Part shown: positions 33,410 to 41,829 of the stretch, piece after piece
Layout of the letters: each line of letters starts with the position of its first letter
How positions within the stretch are numbered: the stretch's first letter is position 1
Assembly: GCF_900215335.1 (NCBI RefSeq)
Contig: NZ_OCMT01000004.1
Span: 760,212-824,211, forward strand
Reading direction: 5' to 3'
Source: Pedobacter xixiisoli
GTDB taxonomy: Bacteria > Bacteroidota > Bacteroidia > Sphingobacteriales > Sphingobacteriaceae
DNA length: 64,000 nt
The notes under the pieces: model-generated
The model's database searches: none
The model's input: the letters and a program-made list of their open reading frames with translations, nothing else
What the model was told of the DNA's origin: nothing
Program-made: the position numbers and the translations under genes

Positions 33410-36307
33410 CTATTTCGACAAATACATCGATTTATCTTTCACTAACTTCAAGAAGTAAGGATCTTCCAAATCTTTAATGAAACGGATAGCCTCTCCTGTA
33501 GATTTCATCTCTGGGCCTAATTCTTTGGTTATCTCTGGGAATTTATTGTGAGAGAAAACAGGCTCTTTAATTGCGTATCCCTTAAGCTTGCGCTCGATGT
33601 TAAAATCTTTTAATTTATTTACTCCAAGCATTACTCTGGCAGCAATGTTAATGTAAGGCACATCGTAAGCTTTAGCGATGAAAGGTACCGTACGAGAAGC
33701 ACGTGGATTAGCTTCGATTACATACACCTTCTCATCTTTAACTGCAAACTGGATGTTTAATAGACCAATTACATTTAAAGCTTTTGCAATTTTCTTCGAG
33801 TAATTTTCCATGTCGGCAATTACCTTGTCAGATAAACTGAACGGAGGTAAAACCGCACTTGAATCTCCCGAGTGGATACCCGCAGGCTCGATGTGCTCCA
33901 TTAAACCAACGATGTGTACATCAGTCCCATCGCAGATAGAGTCAGATTCTGTTTCTTCTGCTCTATCTAAGAAGTGGTCAATTAATACACGGTTGCCCGG
34001 TAGGTCGCCTAATAATTTAACTACTGCACTTTCTAAGTCTTCGTCGTTAATAACGATACTCATACCTTGTCCACCCAATACGTAACTAGGACGAACCAAT
34101 ACTGGGTAACCTACTTCGTTAGCTACCACAATAGCTTCCTCTGCGTTTTCGGCAACTCCGTATCTTGGGTAAGGAATGTCTAACTCTTTCAATAAGTCTG
34201 AGAAACTACCACGATCTTCTGCTTTATCCATGTCTTCATAAGAAGTACCGATAATGCGGATATTATTTTCGTGAAGTTTTTCAGCCATTTTCAAGGCTGT
34301 TTGACCACCTAACTGAACAATAACGCCAATTGGATTTTCTAAATCGATGATTTCACGTACATGCTCCCAGAAAACAGGCTCAAAATATAATTTATCAGCC
34401 ATGTTAAAATCTGTACTTACCGTTTCTGGGTTACAGTTAATCATGATGGCTTCGAAACCATTTTCTTTTGCTGCCAATAATCCGTGTACACAAGAGTAAT
34501 CAAACTCAATACCCTGACCAATACGGTTAGGTCCCGAGCCTAATACAATCACTTTCTTTCTGTCAGAAACTATAGATTCGTTGGAGCCCAGCTCGTCTCC
34601 ATCAGATAAAACTTCTCCAGATACTAAAGAAATTTGTTGTGGAGCTTCTTCGAAAGTAGAGTAGAAGTAAGGCGTTTGTGCAGCAAATTCGGCAGCACAA
34701 GTATCCACCATTTTGTAAACTCTTCTAATGTTAAGCTCTTTACGGCGGTTATAAACTTCGTCTTCTGTAACGTTACCTAAAACGTATGCAATTTGTATGT
34801 CAGAGAAACCTTTTTGCTTCAAGTTGAAGAAGAAATCTCTCGGAATATTAGTTAGCGAGTAGCGTTTTAGTTCTGTTTCTAAAGCTACTAACTCTTGTAT
34901 TTGATTTAAAAACCACTTGTCAATCTTAGTTACCTTGCGGATAGATTCTAATGGTACACCCATGCTCATCGCATCCTTAATTAAGAAAAGACGGTTCCAG
35001 CTTGGGTGCTGCAAGCCATACATAATTTCTTCGATATCACGTTTTTGACGACCATCTGCGCCTATACCGGCACGTCCAATCTCTAAACTCTGACATGCTT
35101 TTTGCAGTGCCTCGATAAAATTACGACCAATGGCCATTACCTCTCCAACAGCTTTCATCTGTAAACCAAGCTCCATGTTGGCGCCTTTAAATTTATCAAA
35201 GTTAAAGCGAGGGATTTTTACAATTACGTAATCTAAAGTTGGCTCAAAGTAAGCTGATGTAGTTTTGGTAATTTGATTTTCGATTTCATCTAAGTTATAC
35301 CCGATAGCCAATTTTGCTGCAATTTTAGCGATTGGATATCCGGTTGCTTTACTTGCTAACGCTGATGAACGAGATACACGTGGATTAATCTCGATGGCAA
35401 TAATATCGTCGTTATCTGGGTTTACCGAAAACTGTACGTTACAACCACCTGCGAAATTACCAATAGCACGCATCATTTTGATGGCTTGGTTACGCATTTC
35501 TTGGTAACAACGATCTGATAAGGTCATTGCAGGGGCAACTGTAATCGAGTCTCCAGTGTGGATACCCATTGGATCGAAGTTCTCGATAGAGCAAATGATG
35601 ATTACGTTGTCGTTGCTATCTCTCAATAACTCTAACTCATATTCTTTCCAGCCTAAAACTGCTTGCTCTACCAAAACCTCATGGGTTGGCGAAGCTTCTA
35701 AACCGCGTTTAAGGGCTGCGTCAAAATCTTCTTTTTTATGTACAAAGCCACCACCATAACCACCTAGCGTGTACGAAGGGCGAATTACTAACGGAAATCC
35801 AATTTCTTGTGCTGCTTCTTTACCTTCTAAAAACGAGTTGGCAATTTTTGAAGTAGCTACGCCAACACCAATATCTACCATTAACTGACGGAAAGACTCT
35901 CTGTTTTCAGTTTTATCAATCGCAGCAACATCAACACCGATAATTCTAACATCGTGTTTTTTCCATAGACCTCTTTCCTCGGCATCAACGCAAAGGTTCA
36001 ATGCTGTTTGTCCACCCATGGTAGGTAAAACTGCATCAATAGTAGGTAAATTAGGATTGTTTTTGTGCTCAATTAAAATCTCTTCAATCGATTCGAGTGT
36101 TAGAGGTTTTAAATAAACATGGTCACCAATTACCTTGTCGGTCATGATGGTAGCCGGGTTAGAGTTAATGATCGAAACTTTAACTCCTTCTTCTTTTAAA
36201 GAAAGTGCGGCTTGAGAACCAGAGTAGTCAAATTCGCAGGCTTGGCCAATAATAATAGGTCCAGATCCGATGATCAATACTGAATTGATGGAAGTGTCTT
36301 TAGGCAT
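33410..36307 (-). CDS. carB: Carbamoyl-phosphate synthase large subunit
   Basis: 965 residues. It uses ammonia from CarA, bicarbonate and two ATP to make carbamoyl phosphate for pyrimidine and arginine synthesis. Two homologous ATP-grasp halves are visible: SVLIIGSGPIIIGQACEFDY with IRPSYTLGGYGGG, and VIVLGSGPNRIGQGIEFDYS with VRPSYVLGGQGMS. The protein ends soon after KEPVFSHNKF and LGPEMKSTGEA, where the enterobacterial enzyme (about 1073 residues) continues into the allosteric MGS-like domain; that domain is absent. A -7 element TATCTTTG lies at 36410-36417 on the minus strand, giving a leader of about 95 nt with an ATCCC/GGGAT hairpin. carA is not adjacent. Confidence 0.96.
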   Translation of the reverse strand: MPKDTSINSVLIIGSGPIIIGQACEFDYSGSQAALSLKEEGVKVSIINSNPATIMTDKVIGDHVYLKPLTLESIEEILIEHKNNPNLPTIDAVLPTMGGQTALNLCVDAEERGLWKKHDVRIIGVDVAAIDKTENRESFRQLMVDIGVGVATSKIANSFLEGKEAAQEIGFPLVIRPSYTLGGYGGGFVHKKEDFDAALKRGLEASPTHEVLVEQAVLGWKEYELELLRDSNDNVIIICSIENFDPMGIHTGDSITVAPAMTLSDRCYQEMRNQAIKMMRAIGNFAGGCNVQFSVNPDNDDIIAIEINPRVSRSSALASKATGYPIAKIAAKLAIGYNLDEIENQITKTTSAYFEPTLDYVIVKIPRFNFDKFKGANMELGLQMKAVGEVMAIGRNFIEALQKACQSLEIGRAGIGADGRQKRDIEEIMYGLQHPSWNRLFLIKDAMSMGVPLESIRKVTKIDKWFLNQIQELVALETELKRYSLTNIPRDFFFNLKQKGFSDIQIAYVLGNVTEDEVYNRRKELNIRRVYKMVDTCAAEFAAQTPYFYSTFEEAPQQISLVSGEVLSDGDELGSNESIVSDRKKVIVLGSGPNRIGQGIEFDYSCVHGLLAAKENGFEAIMINCNPETVSTDFNMADKLYFEPVFWEHVREIIDLENPIGVIVQLGGQTALKMAEKLHENNIRIIGTSYEDMDKAEDRGSFSDLLKELDIPYPRYGVAENAEEAIVVANEVGYPVLVRPSYVLGGQGMSIVINDEDLESAVVKLLGDLPGNRVLIDHFLDRAEETESDSICDGTDVHIVGLMEHIEPAGIHSGDSSAVLPPFSLSDKVIADMENYSKKIAKALNVIGLLNIQFAVKDEKVYVIEANPRASRTVPFIAKAYDVPYINIAARVMLGVNKLKDFNIERKLKGYAIKEPVFSHNKFPEITKELGPEMKSTGEAIRFIKDLEDPYFLKLVKDKSMYLSK

Positions 36308-36409
36308 GTGGGGTTTTTAAAAAAAAGTCTAAAGTGATAGTCTAACTGACCGATAGCTGGGAGAGTTCCTCTTGCTATAAATGAAAATCCCAACTTCTCT
36401 GTCGGGATG

Positions 36410-36417
36410 CAAAGATA
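36410..36417 (-). promoter_or_regulatory. -7 promoter element of carB
   Basis: TATCTTTG on the minus strand matches TAnnTTTG. A TTG at the usual -33 distance is not evident. The long leader to the start at 36307 leaves room for control, but no riboswitch class is recognised. Confidence 0.55.
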
Positions 36418-36583
36418 CAATTTGCCGCTCAATTTTTGGATGATTATTTTAAAATATATTGAAGCTTTTAAAACCTCCATTATTCAATATAGTGCTAGAT
36501 GTTTTAATGTAGTGCAATAGGACGAAAACAACTTGTTGTTGTAGCTGTTTAGATAAGCAGTGTTTAATCTAAAAAGAGATAAT

Positions 36584-37903
36584 ATGAAAATAAAATACTT
36601 AGGGCTTTTGGCAATGTCTGCTTCGCTTTTCGCCGCTTGTAATAGTGCTAACAAATCAGATAAAACGGCTGATACGGTGCATGCTACTACAGATGTAGAT
36701 ACTTTAAATCTTCCAGCGCCAGATACCACGGCATCAAAAAATAATTTTAGCAAGGTAATAGATTGGCCCGCTAACAAAATGCCAATTGCACCAGAGGGAT
36801 TTGTAGTCAGCAAGTTTGCAGAGGGAATGAAAAGCCCTAGGAATATTGTTGTTGCTCCTAATGGCGATATTTTAGTGGCGCTTTCTAATTCTGAGCGTAG
36901 CACAAAAGAAGCCATTGCCAATGCCATTTCTGGTAAAGCTAAATCTGAAGTAGGCGGCAAGAGTGTGAATACCATTATGCTTTTTAGGGATAGTAACCAA
37001 GATGGTAAACCTGATTTAACTAGCACTTTTCTTTCAGGCCTAAATCAGCCTTATGGAATGGCTTTTATTGGAGATTCGTTTTATGTAGCTAATACAGATG
37101 GTTTGTGGATGTTTCCTTATAAATCTGGCGATACGAAAATCACTGGTGCAGGAAAGAAAATTGTGAGCTTACCAGCTGGCGGCTACAATAACCATTGGAC
37201 TAGAAATCTGTTGGTGAGCAAAGCGAAAGATAAAATCTACATTTCGGTTGGTTCGGGTAGTAATGTTGGAGAAAATGGAATGGAGCACGAAGTAAGAAGA
37301 GCTGCGATTTTGGAAGTAAACCCAGATGGTACTACAGAAAGAACTTTTGCAAGCGGTCTGCGTAATCCAGTTGGGATGGATTGGGCACCAACTACCAATA
37401 TGTTATGGACTGCCGTAAATGAAAGAGATGGTTTAGGAGATGAGTTAGTGCCGGATTATATTACCAGCGTTAAAGATGGCGGATTTTATGGATGGCCTTA
37501 TGCTTATTTTGGTCAGCACGAAGACCCAAGGTTGAAAGGTGTAAATCCGGAATTGGTGAAGAAAACCTTAGTGCCTGATGTAGCCCTTGGTTCTCATACG
37601 GCTTCCCTAGGTTTGGCATTCTATACCAACAATAAATTTCCAGCTAAATATCAGGGTGGTGCCTTTATTGGTCAGCATGGTTCATGGAATAGGTCTCAAT
37701 TAACTGGATATAAAGTTGCTTTTGTGCCATTTAAAGATGGCAAGCCAACTGGCCCAATGCAAGATTTTTTAACGGGCTTTATTGCTGATGCTTCAAAAAG
37801 CGAAGTTTATGGCAGGCCAGTGGGGGTGGCCGTAACACCAGATGGGGCATTGCTTGTTGCAGATGACGTAAGTGGAGTGATTTGGCGTATTTCGACTAAA
37901 TGA
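36584..37903 (+). CDS. Sorbosone-dehydrogenase-like beta-propeller lipoprotein
   Basis: 439 residues from ATG 36584, chosen over an upstream GTG because it gives a proper lipoprotein signal (YLGLLAMSASLFAAC, Cys17). The mature protein is a six-bladed propeller of the GSDH/sorbosone dehydrogenase type: SPRNIVVAPNGDILVA, NNHWTRNLLVSKAKDKIYIS, LRNPVGMDWAPTTNMLW, DGGFYGWPYAYFG, GGAFIGQHGSWNR and a closing GVAVTPDGALLVADD. Related enzymes use PQQ to oxidise sugars. No PQQ synthesis genes are in the window. It is anchored in the envelope. The substrate is unknown and enzyme activity is unproven. Confidence 0.85.
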   Translation: MKIKYLGLLAMSASLFAACNSANKSDKTADTVHATTDVDTLNLPAPDTTASKNNFSKVIDWPANKMPIAPEGFVVSKFAEGMKSPRNIVVAPNGDILVALSNSERSTKEAIANAISGKAKSEVGGKSVNTIMLFRDSNQDGKPDLTSTFLSGLNQPYGMAFIGDSFYVANTDGLWMFPYKSGDTKITGAGKKIVSLPAGGYNNHWTRNLLVSKAKDKIYISVGSGSNVGENGMEHEVRRAAILEVNPDGTTERTFASGLRNPVGMDWAPTTNMLWTAVNERDGLGDELVPDYITSVKDGGFYGWPYAYFGQHEDPRLKGVNPELVKKTLVPDVALGSHTASLGLAFYTNNKFPAKYQGGAFIGQHGSWNRSQLTGYKVAFVPFKDGKPTGPMQDFLTGFIADASKSEVYGRPVGVAVTPDGALLVADDVSGVIWRISTK

Positions 37904-38273
37904 AGCAGTATAACTAATTGATTGTTAGTTATTTATTTTATTTGTCTGTTTTATTGTACAGTGTATGTTTTACAGGCCTATAGTTAGAATAGTAAACGAC
38001 GTTCATTGACTTAATATCATGCCATCATTACTAAAATAAAAAATAGCATAGTGTGATTTAAACACCAACTAGGGCAATAAAGGTCATGTTTACGTCATGA
38101 AACCTCTCTTTTAAAATTATTGGCAGAAATGTTGTAATAAAAGAAAACAATTGAAGTTAATTAGATGTTGTTGTTACAGATTGGATGATTGATACAACAG
38201 TTAAAATAAAAATTTTGATCTAAAGCATCCTCGAAAGAGGGTATTCTTCATAAATAGTTTGTTTGGTTTATTT
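37904..38273 (+). other. Intergenic region, candidate small transcript
   Basis: 370 bp between the propeller gene stop and a strong terminator. It has no coding frame longer than a few codons. It contains TGTTGT...ACAACA pairing (about 38166-38205) and a CCTC-GAAA-GAGG tetraloop hairpin (about 38229-38241). It is either an unusually long 3' UTR or a small RNA gene. No TAnnTTTG element with a spaced TTG was found. Confidence 0.35.
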
Positions 38274-38310
38274 TCCGGTAGGGGTTGTTCCCTACCGGAT
38301 TTCTTTTTTA
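38274..38310 (+). terminator. Strong rho-independent terminator
   Basis: Arms TCCGGTAGGG (38274-38283) and CCCTACCGGA (38290-38299), a 6-nt loop, then TTTCTTTTTT. It is oriented for plus-strand transcripts, yet the nearest upstream coding end is 370 bp away. Confidence 0.9.
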
Positions 38311-38327
38311 TAGACCTTTTTTGGTTA

Positions 38328-38440
38328 GCCACAGATGCACAGATATCCCCTGTTAATGTTTGATTCCCTTTAAATTAGTGGTTAAAAATTGTAATAGTAT
38401 AATACGTATTACTTGAGATTAACAAATAAAATCTGTGCAT
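38328..38440. repeat. CCACAGATGCACAGAT element, second copy
   Basis: The left arm GCCACAGATGCACAGAT (38328-38344) is identical to that at 1530-1546. The right arm is a shortened ATCTGTGCAT (38431-38440). A TCCCGA-AAA-TCGGGA hairpin follows immediately. Confidence 0.65.
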
Positions 38441-38483
38441 CCCGAAAATCGGGACAAGTACTGTGCTAAAAACAAATTACCGC

Positions 38484-38491
38484 TATATTTG
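38484..38491 (+). promoter_or_regulatory. -7 element of pnuC
   Basis: TATATTTG matches TAnnTTTG, only 4 nt before the ATG at 38496, so the transcript would begin at or beside the start codon (leaderless). No TTG at the expected -33 distance is obvious. Confidence 0.5.
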
Positions 38492-38495
38492 ATCA

Positions 38496-39137
38496 ATGGT
38501 TTTACTCGAAGCCGCCGCTATTTGGCAACAATTAATTCAGCAACTTCAACAAACTTCTTGGTTAGAGTGGTTTGGCTTTATCAGTACCATTGCCTGTATT
38601 TATTTGGCGGCAAAGGAAAACATATGGAATTGGCCCATTTCTATATTAAGTATTGTCATTAGCGCCATTTTGTATTTTGAGAGCCATTTGTTTGGTGATT
38701 TTGCCTTGCAGTTCTATTTTCTGTTTACTGCTTTTTATGGTTGGTGGTTTTGGCTAAAGAAAAAAAAGGAGAACGAAAAACCCATAGTCCGGATTAAATC
38801 TCAAGATTGGATGATGATAGTAGGCATTGTCGCATTGCTTACCTTGGTTCTTGGATATTTATTGGATAAATATACACCAACAAACGTACCTTATGAAGAT
38901 GGTTTTTGTACCGCAGTTAGTTTGGTGGCTCAAATTATGCTCACCAGAAAAATACTAGAGAATTGGATTTTATGGATTATTGTAGACATCTGCTACGTTC
39001 CATTGTTAATATATAAGAACCTCAATGTGTATGCAATTTTATATGCAGTTTTGGTAGTTATAGCTGTAAAAGGCTATTTAGATTGGAGAAAAACTTATCG
39101 TGGACAAAAGCGTGGAGAGCACTATAAAACAAATTAA
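38496..39137 (+). CDS. pnuC: Nicotinamide riboside transporter PnuC
   Basis: 213 residues of the PnuC family with about seven membrane helices. The N-terminal TSWLEWFGFISTIACIYLAA, the NIWNWPISILSIVISAILYF segment, FYGWWFWLKKK and the C-terminal WIIVDICYVPLLIYKNL / YAILYAVLVVIAVKGYLDW are typical. PnuC-type carriers move an unphosphorylated vitamin by facilitated diffusion, trapped by a kinase. The next gene, overlapping by 38 bp, encodes a NadR-type kinase, so the substrate is most likely nicotinamide riboside rather than thiamine. No TPP riboswitch is seen upstream. Confidence 0.93.
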   Translation: MVLLEAAAIWQQLIQQLQQTSWLEWFGFISTIACIYLAAKENIWNWPISILSIVISAILYFESHLFGDFALQFYFLFTAFYGWWFWLKKKKENEKPIVRIKSQDWMMIVGIVALLTLVLGYLLDKYTPTNVPYEDGFCTAVSLVAQIMLTRKILENWILWIIVDICYVPLLIYKNLNVYAILYAVLVVIAVKGYLDWRKTYRGQKRGEHYKTN

Positions 39138-39657
39138 GAAAATAGCCATTGTGGGGCCAGAAAGTACTGGGAAATCAACAATGGCTACATTGTTGGCGAA
39201 ATACTACCTAGTACCTTGGGTGCCAGAATATGCCCGTTATTATTGTGAAGAATTAACAGAGCCTTGCACATTGCAAGACGAGACAAACATGTTTCATGGA
39301 CAGTATGCATTAGAGCAGTCGGTGCTGGCAATGACCGAAACGGATTTTATTATTTGCGATACCACTTTTTTAACGGTGAAGATTTGGAGTGATGCTTTTT
39401 TTGGAGAAACACCCCAAATTGTATTGAATGCACTAAAGAAAAATCCTTACGATTTCTATGTGCTGTTAGATATTGATTTGCCTTGGCAGGATGATCCTTT
39501 GAGAGATTTTCCCAACCAACGTGAACATTTTATGGAGGTTTGGCACAAGGAATTGAAAGCACTGGGAGCAAACTATAAAGTTGTGTCCGGAGTAGGAGAA
39601 GAGCGATTTAAAAATGCGGTAGAAGCTATAGATGAATTTTTGCTAGCAACTGTTTAA
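39100..39657 (+). CDS. NadR-type nicotinamide riboside kinase domain protein
   Basis: 185 residues from a GTG at 39100 (a GTG at 39112 is an alternative; no ATG is available). It is a P-loop kinase with Walker A GPESTGKSTMATLLA, then WVPEYARYYCEEL, DFIICDTTFLTVKIWSDAFF and DIDLPWQDDPLRDFP. These match the C-terminal ribosylnicotinamide-kinase domain of NadR. The N-terminal adenylyltransferase and repressor domains of full NadR are absent. It phosphorylates imported nicotinamide riboside to NMN and traps it. The 38-bp overlap with pnuC implies coupled translation. Confidence 0.9.
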   Translation: MDKSVESTIKQIKKIAIVGPESTGKSTMATLLAKYYLVPWVPEYARYYCEELTEPCTLQDETNMFHGQYALEQSVLAMTETDFIICDTTFLTVKIWSDAFFGETPQIVLNALKKNPYDFYVLLDIDLPWQDDPLRDFPNQREHFMEVWHKELKALGANYKVVSGVGEERFKNAVEAIDEFLLATV

Positions 39658-39682
39658 GTTTTTTCGCATTGAAGTAGTGTAT

Positions 39683-39726
39683 AAAAATGAAAAGGCGGTT
39701 AATCAATTAACCGCCTTTTCATTTTT
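39683..39726. terminator. Bidirectional terminator, 20-bp perfect stem
   Basis: Arms 39683-39702 and 39707-39726 are perfectly complementary around a TCAA loop. A-rich and T-rich flanks give a U-tract in both directions. It serves the pnuC operon (plus) and the phosphate transporter operon (minus). Confidence 0.95.
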
Positions 39727-39739
39727 ATGTCTAATTTCC

Positions 39740-41035
39740 TTAAATAAATAAGGCAAGAATGTAATATAATATTGCTGCTAGGGCTGCCGAAACTGGGATA
39801 GTTAAAACCCAAGCCCAAACCAATTTAACTGTTACTCCCCATTTTACTGCAGAGGTACCTTTGGTTAAACCAGAACCAATAATAGATCCTGTAATGGTAT
39901 GAGTTGTACTTACTGGAATTTTTAAGTGTTCTGTAAAGTAAAGCGTCAACGCACCTGCAGTCTCTGCAGTTACACCTTCAAATGGAGTTACTTTCGTGAT
40001 TTTTGAGCCCATCGTTTTAACGATTTTCCAACCACCACTTAAAGTACCAACAGAGATAGCAGTATAACAAGCTAATGGAATCCAAGGTGGCATATGAGCT
40101 GCAATTTCTTCGCCATTAGCACCCTTACTAGGCAGTACTACGTGCAACCACTCCGGCATGCTTTCCATGGTAACGCCGCTTTGATGTACATAAACTAATA
40201 CCGCTGCAGCAATAATACCCATTACCTTCTGCGAATCATTACCTCCATGACCTAAACTGAAAGCAGCAGAAGACAACAACTGCATTTTTCGAAGCCATTT
40301 TGTAGATTGGTGATGGCTCAAGAAACTGAATATTAAGCAGAATGAGCTAATCGTTAATACAATAAATGCTACTAAAAACCATTTGATGTTGTGAGATTCG
40401 AATACCACGCTCCAAAATTCAGACTCGAAACGAGGTTTAAGAATCTTGTCGTAAGGAACCATCTGGAAATACACAAACACAATTGTTGCAATCATCAGCG
40501 AAAGCGTAAAAACCTTTGGCCAAATGCTTTTCTTGGCCGAATGTAATAGCCATGCCGAAATTGCATAAGAAACAATTGCTCCAATAAGTGGTGCTAATAC
40601 AATGAAGCCAACAATCACTAAAACACCAGACGGCATTTCTCCTGCCTTGCCTTCTTTGTACCAATTTACAACGTCCATGCCCGCATGGGCAACGGCAGCA
40701 CCAGCAAAACCACCAATTAAGGTATGTGAAGAACTTGAAGGAATACCGAACCACCAAGTTAATAAATTCCATATAATGGCGGCAATAACCCCCGCTAAGA
40801 TAACGGTCAGGTTAATTTCCATGGTATTGGCTGTCTTGGCAACGGTATCGGCAACGCCAAAACCAAATACCCAATAAGCCAAAAAGTTGAAAAATGCAGC
40901 CCATACCACAGCTTGGAAAGGTGTAAGTACTTTCGTAGCTACGATGGTTGCAATTGCATTAGCCGCATCATGAAAACCATTGATGTAATCAAAGATGAGC
41001 GCTAAAACAATAATTAGAATAAGTATCGTAAACAT
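39740..41035 (-). CDS. PiT-family inorganic phosphate transporter
   Basis: 431 residues with about ten membrane helices and the PiT signatures: FDYINGFHDAANAIATIVAT at the N-terminus, GIPSSSSHTLIGGFAGA in the first half, SLGHGGNDSQKVMGII at the start of the second half, and LKIPVSTTHTITGSIIGSG. It is a cation-coupled phosphate importer in the inner membrane. It follows the DUF47 gene by 6 bp, the usual Pit/DUF47 pairing. The operon is headed by a Pho-box-like repeat, so induction under phosphate limitation is likely although PiT is constitutive in many bacteria. Confidence 0.95.
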   Translation of the reverse strand: MFTILILIIVLALIFDYINGFHDAANAIATIVATKVLTPFQAVVWAAFFNFLAYWVFGFGVADTVAKTANTMEINLTVILAGVIAAIIWNLLTWWFGIPSSSSHTLIGGFAGAAVAHAGMDVVNWYKEGKAGEMPSGVLVIVGFIVLAPLIGAIVSYAISAWLLHSAKKSIWPKVFTLSLMIATIVFVYFQMVPYDKILKPRFESEFWSVVFESHNIKWFLVAFIVLTISSFCLIFSFLSHHQSTKWLRKMQLLSSAAFSLGHGGNDSQKVMGIIAAAVLVYVHQSGVTMESMPEWLHVVLPSKGANGEEIAAHMPPWIPLACYTAISVGTLSGGWKIVKTMGSKITKVTPFEGVTAETAGALTLYFTEHLKIPVSTTHTITGSIIGSGLTKGTSAVKWGVTVKLVWAWVLTIPVSAALAAILYYILALFI

Positions 41036-41041
41036 AGTGAA

Positions 41042-41683
41042 TTACGCGTTTTTAACTAAGATAGATTCTAGCACATTTGCCGCATCTTCACATTTATCTG
41101 TAGCAATTTCTAAGGTTTGTAACACCTCCTTTTGCTTAATCAGTTCTATTGCATTAGTTTCAAATTCAAACAAGCGGGCAATAGCTAAGTTACAAGTGTA
41201 GTCAGCTTGGTTTTCTGCGCTATTGATTCTTACACAGGCATCTGCAATGATTCTGATGTTTTTAAAGCTTCTTAATTCTTTGATAGCTTTTTCAAGATCG
41301 GTACACATTTCAACTAATAACTCGGCCAGTTTTACCATTGGTTCGCCAATGTTGGTTACGTTGTAAAGTTCAATGTTTCCTGCCGATGCGTGAATGTAAT
41401 CAGCGATATCGTCAATAGCACTAGCTAAAGAGTGGATGTCTTCTCTGTCGAAAGGTGTAATGAAGTTCTTGCTCAACTCGATAAAAATCGTGTGGGTAAT
41501 GTCATCACCTACATGCTCAAGGCGTTCTACCTCTTTAATGGCCTCTTTTCTTTTTTCGATATCATCTGCAGTTACCACTACTAAAAGGGTCTCTGCAATT
41601 TTCCTAACATTGCTTCCTGCTTGTTCAAATAAAGGCTGGAATTTTTTGTCTTTAGGTGTAAAGAAGCTAAATATATTGCTCAT
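41042..41683 (-). CDS. DUF47 (PhoU-like) phosphate transport regulator
   Basis: 213 residues, all helical, matching the DUF47/TIGR00153 PhoU-like family: FFTPKDKKFQPLFEQAGSN, the EVERLEHVGDDITHTIFIEL segment with conserved acidic and His residues, ITPFDREDIHSLASAIDDIA, and a C-terminal CEDAANVLESILVK. DUF47 proteins accompany PiT transporters and are thought to regulate them, possibly through metal-phosphate binding. It is the first gene of the operon. A TACTTTTG -7 element and a 7-4-7 direct repeat lie within 54 bp upstream. Confidence 0.95.
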   Translation of the reverse strand: MSNIFSFFTPKDKKFQPLFEQAGSNVRKIAETLLVVVTADDIEKRKEAIKEVERLEHVGDDITHTIFIELSKNFITPFDREDIHSLASAIDDIADYIHASAGNIELYNVTNIGEPMVKLAELLVEMCTDLEKAIKELRSFKNIRIIADACVRINSAENQADYTCNLAIARLFEFETNAIELIKQKEVLQTLEIATDKCEDAANVLESILVKNA

Positions 41684-41703
41684 ACTCGTATTTAAATATG
41701 ATG

Positions 41704-41737
41704 CAAAAGTAAAACCGCAATGTTAAGTTAATGTTAA
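41704..41737 (-). promoter_or_regulatory. Pho-box-like direct repeat and promoter of DUF47-PiT operon
   Basis: On the minus strand, TTAACAT-TAAC-TTAACAT (41737 to 41720) is a perfect 7-bp direct repeat with a 4-bp spacer. It is followed after 8 bp by TACTTTTG (41711 to 41704), an exact TAnnTTTG. The 7-4-7 geometry and its replacement of the -33 region match PhoB/PhoP-type activation. A further TTAACAC-TTAACAA tandem lies near 41760-41775. Confidence 0.75.
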
Positions 41738-41829
41738 CTTTCGAGACAATTTTACGTGATTGTTAAGTGTTAACGAATTGTAGACAAGCGAAATGCCCTC
41801 CATTATGGTTAAATGGCTAAAACCAAGGA

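Noticed and set aside
36484..37026. 180-residue frame on the minus strand opposite the propeller lipoprotein
   Set aside because: It is antisense to a well-supported gene with clear family motifs and has no recognisable domain of its own.
38328..38495. Riboswitch (for example TPP or NAD-related) before pnuC
   Set aside because: The segment is a dispersed palindrome plus a -7 element almost on the ATG; no conserved riboswitch core is visible.
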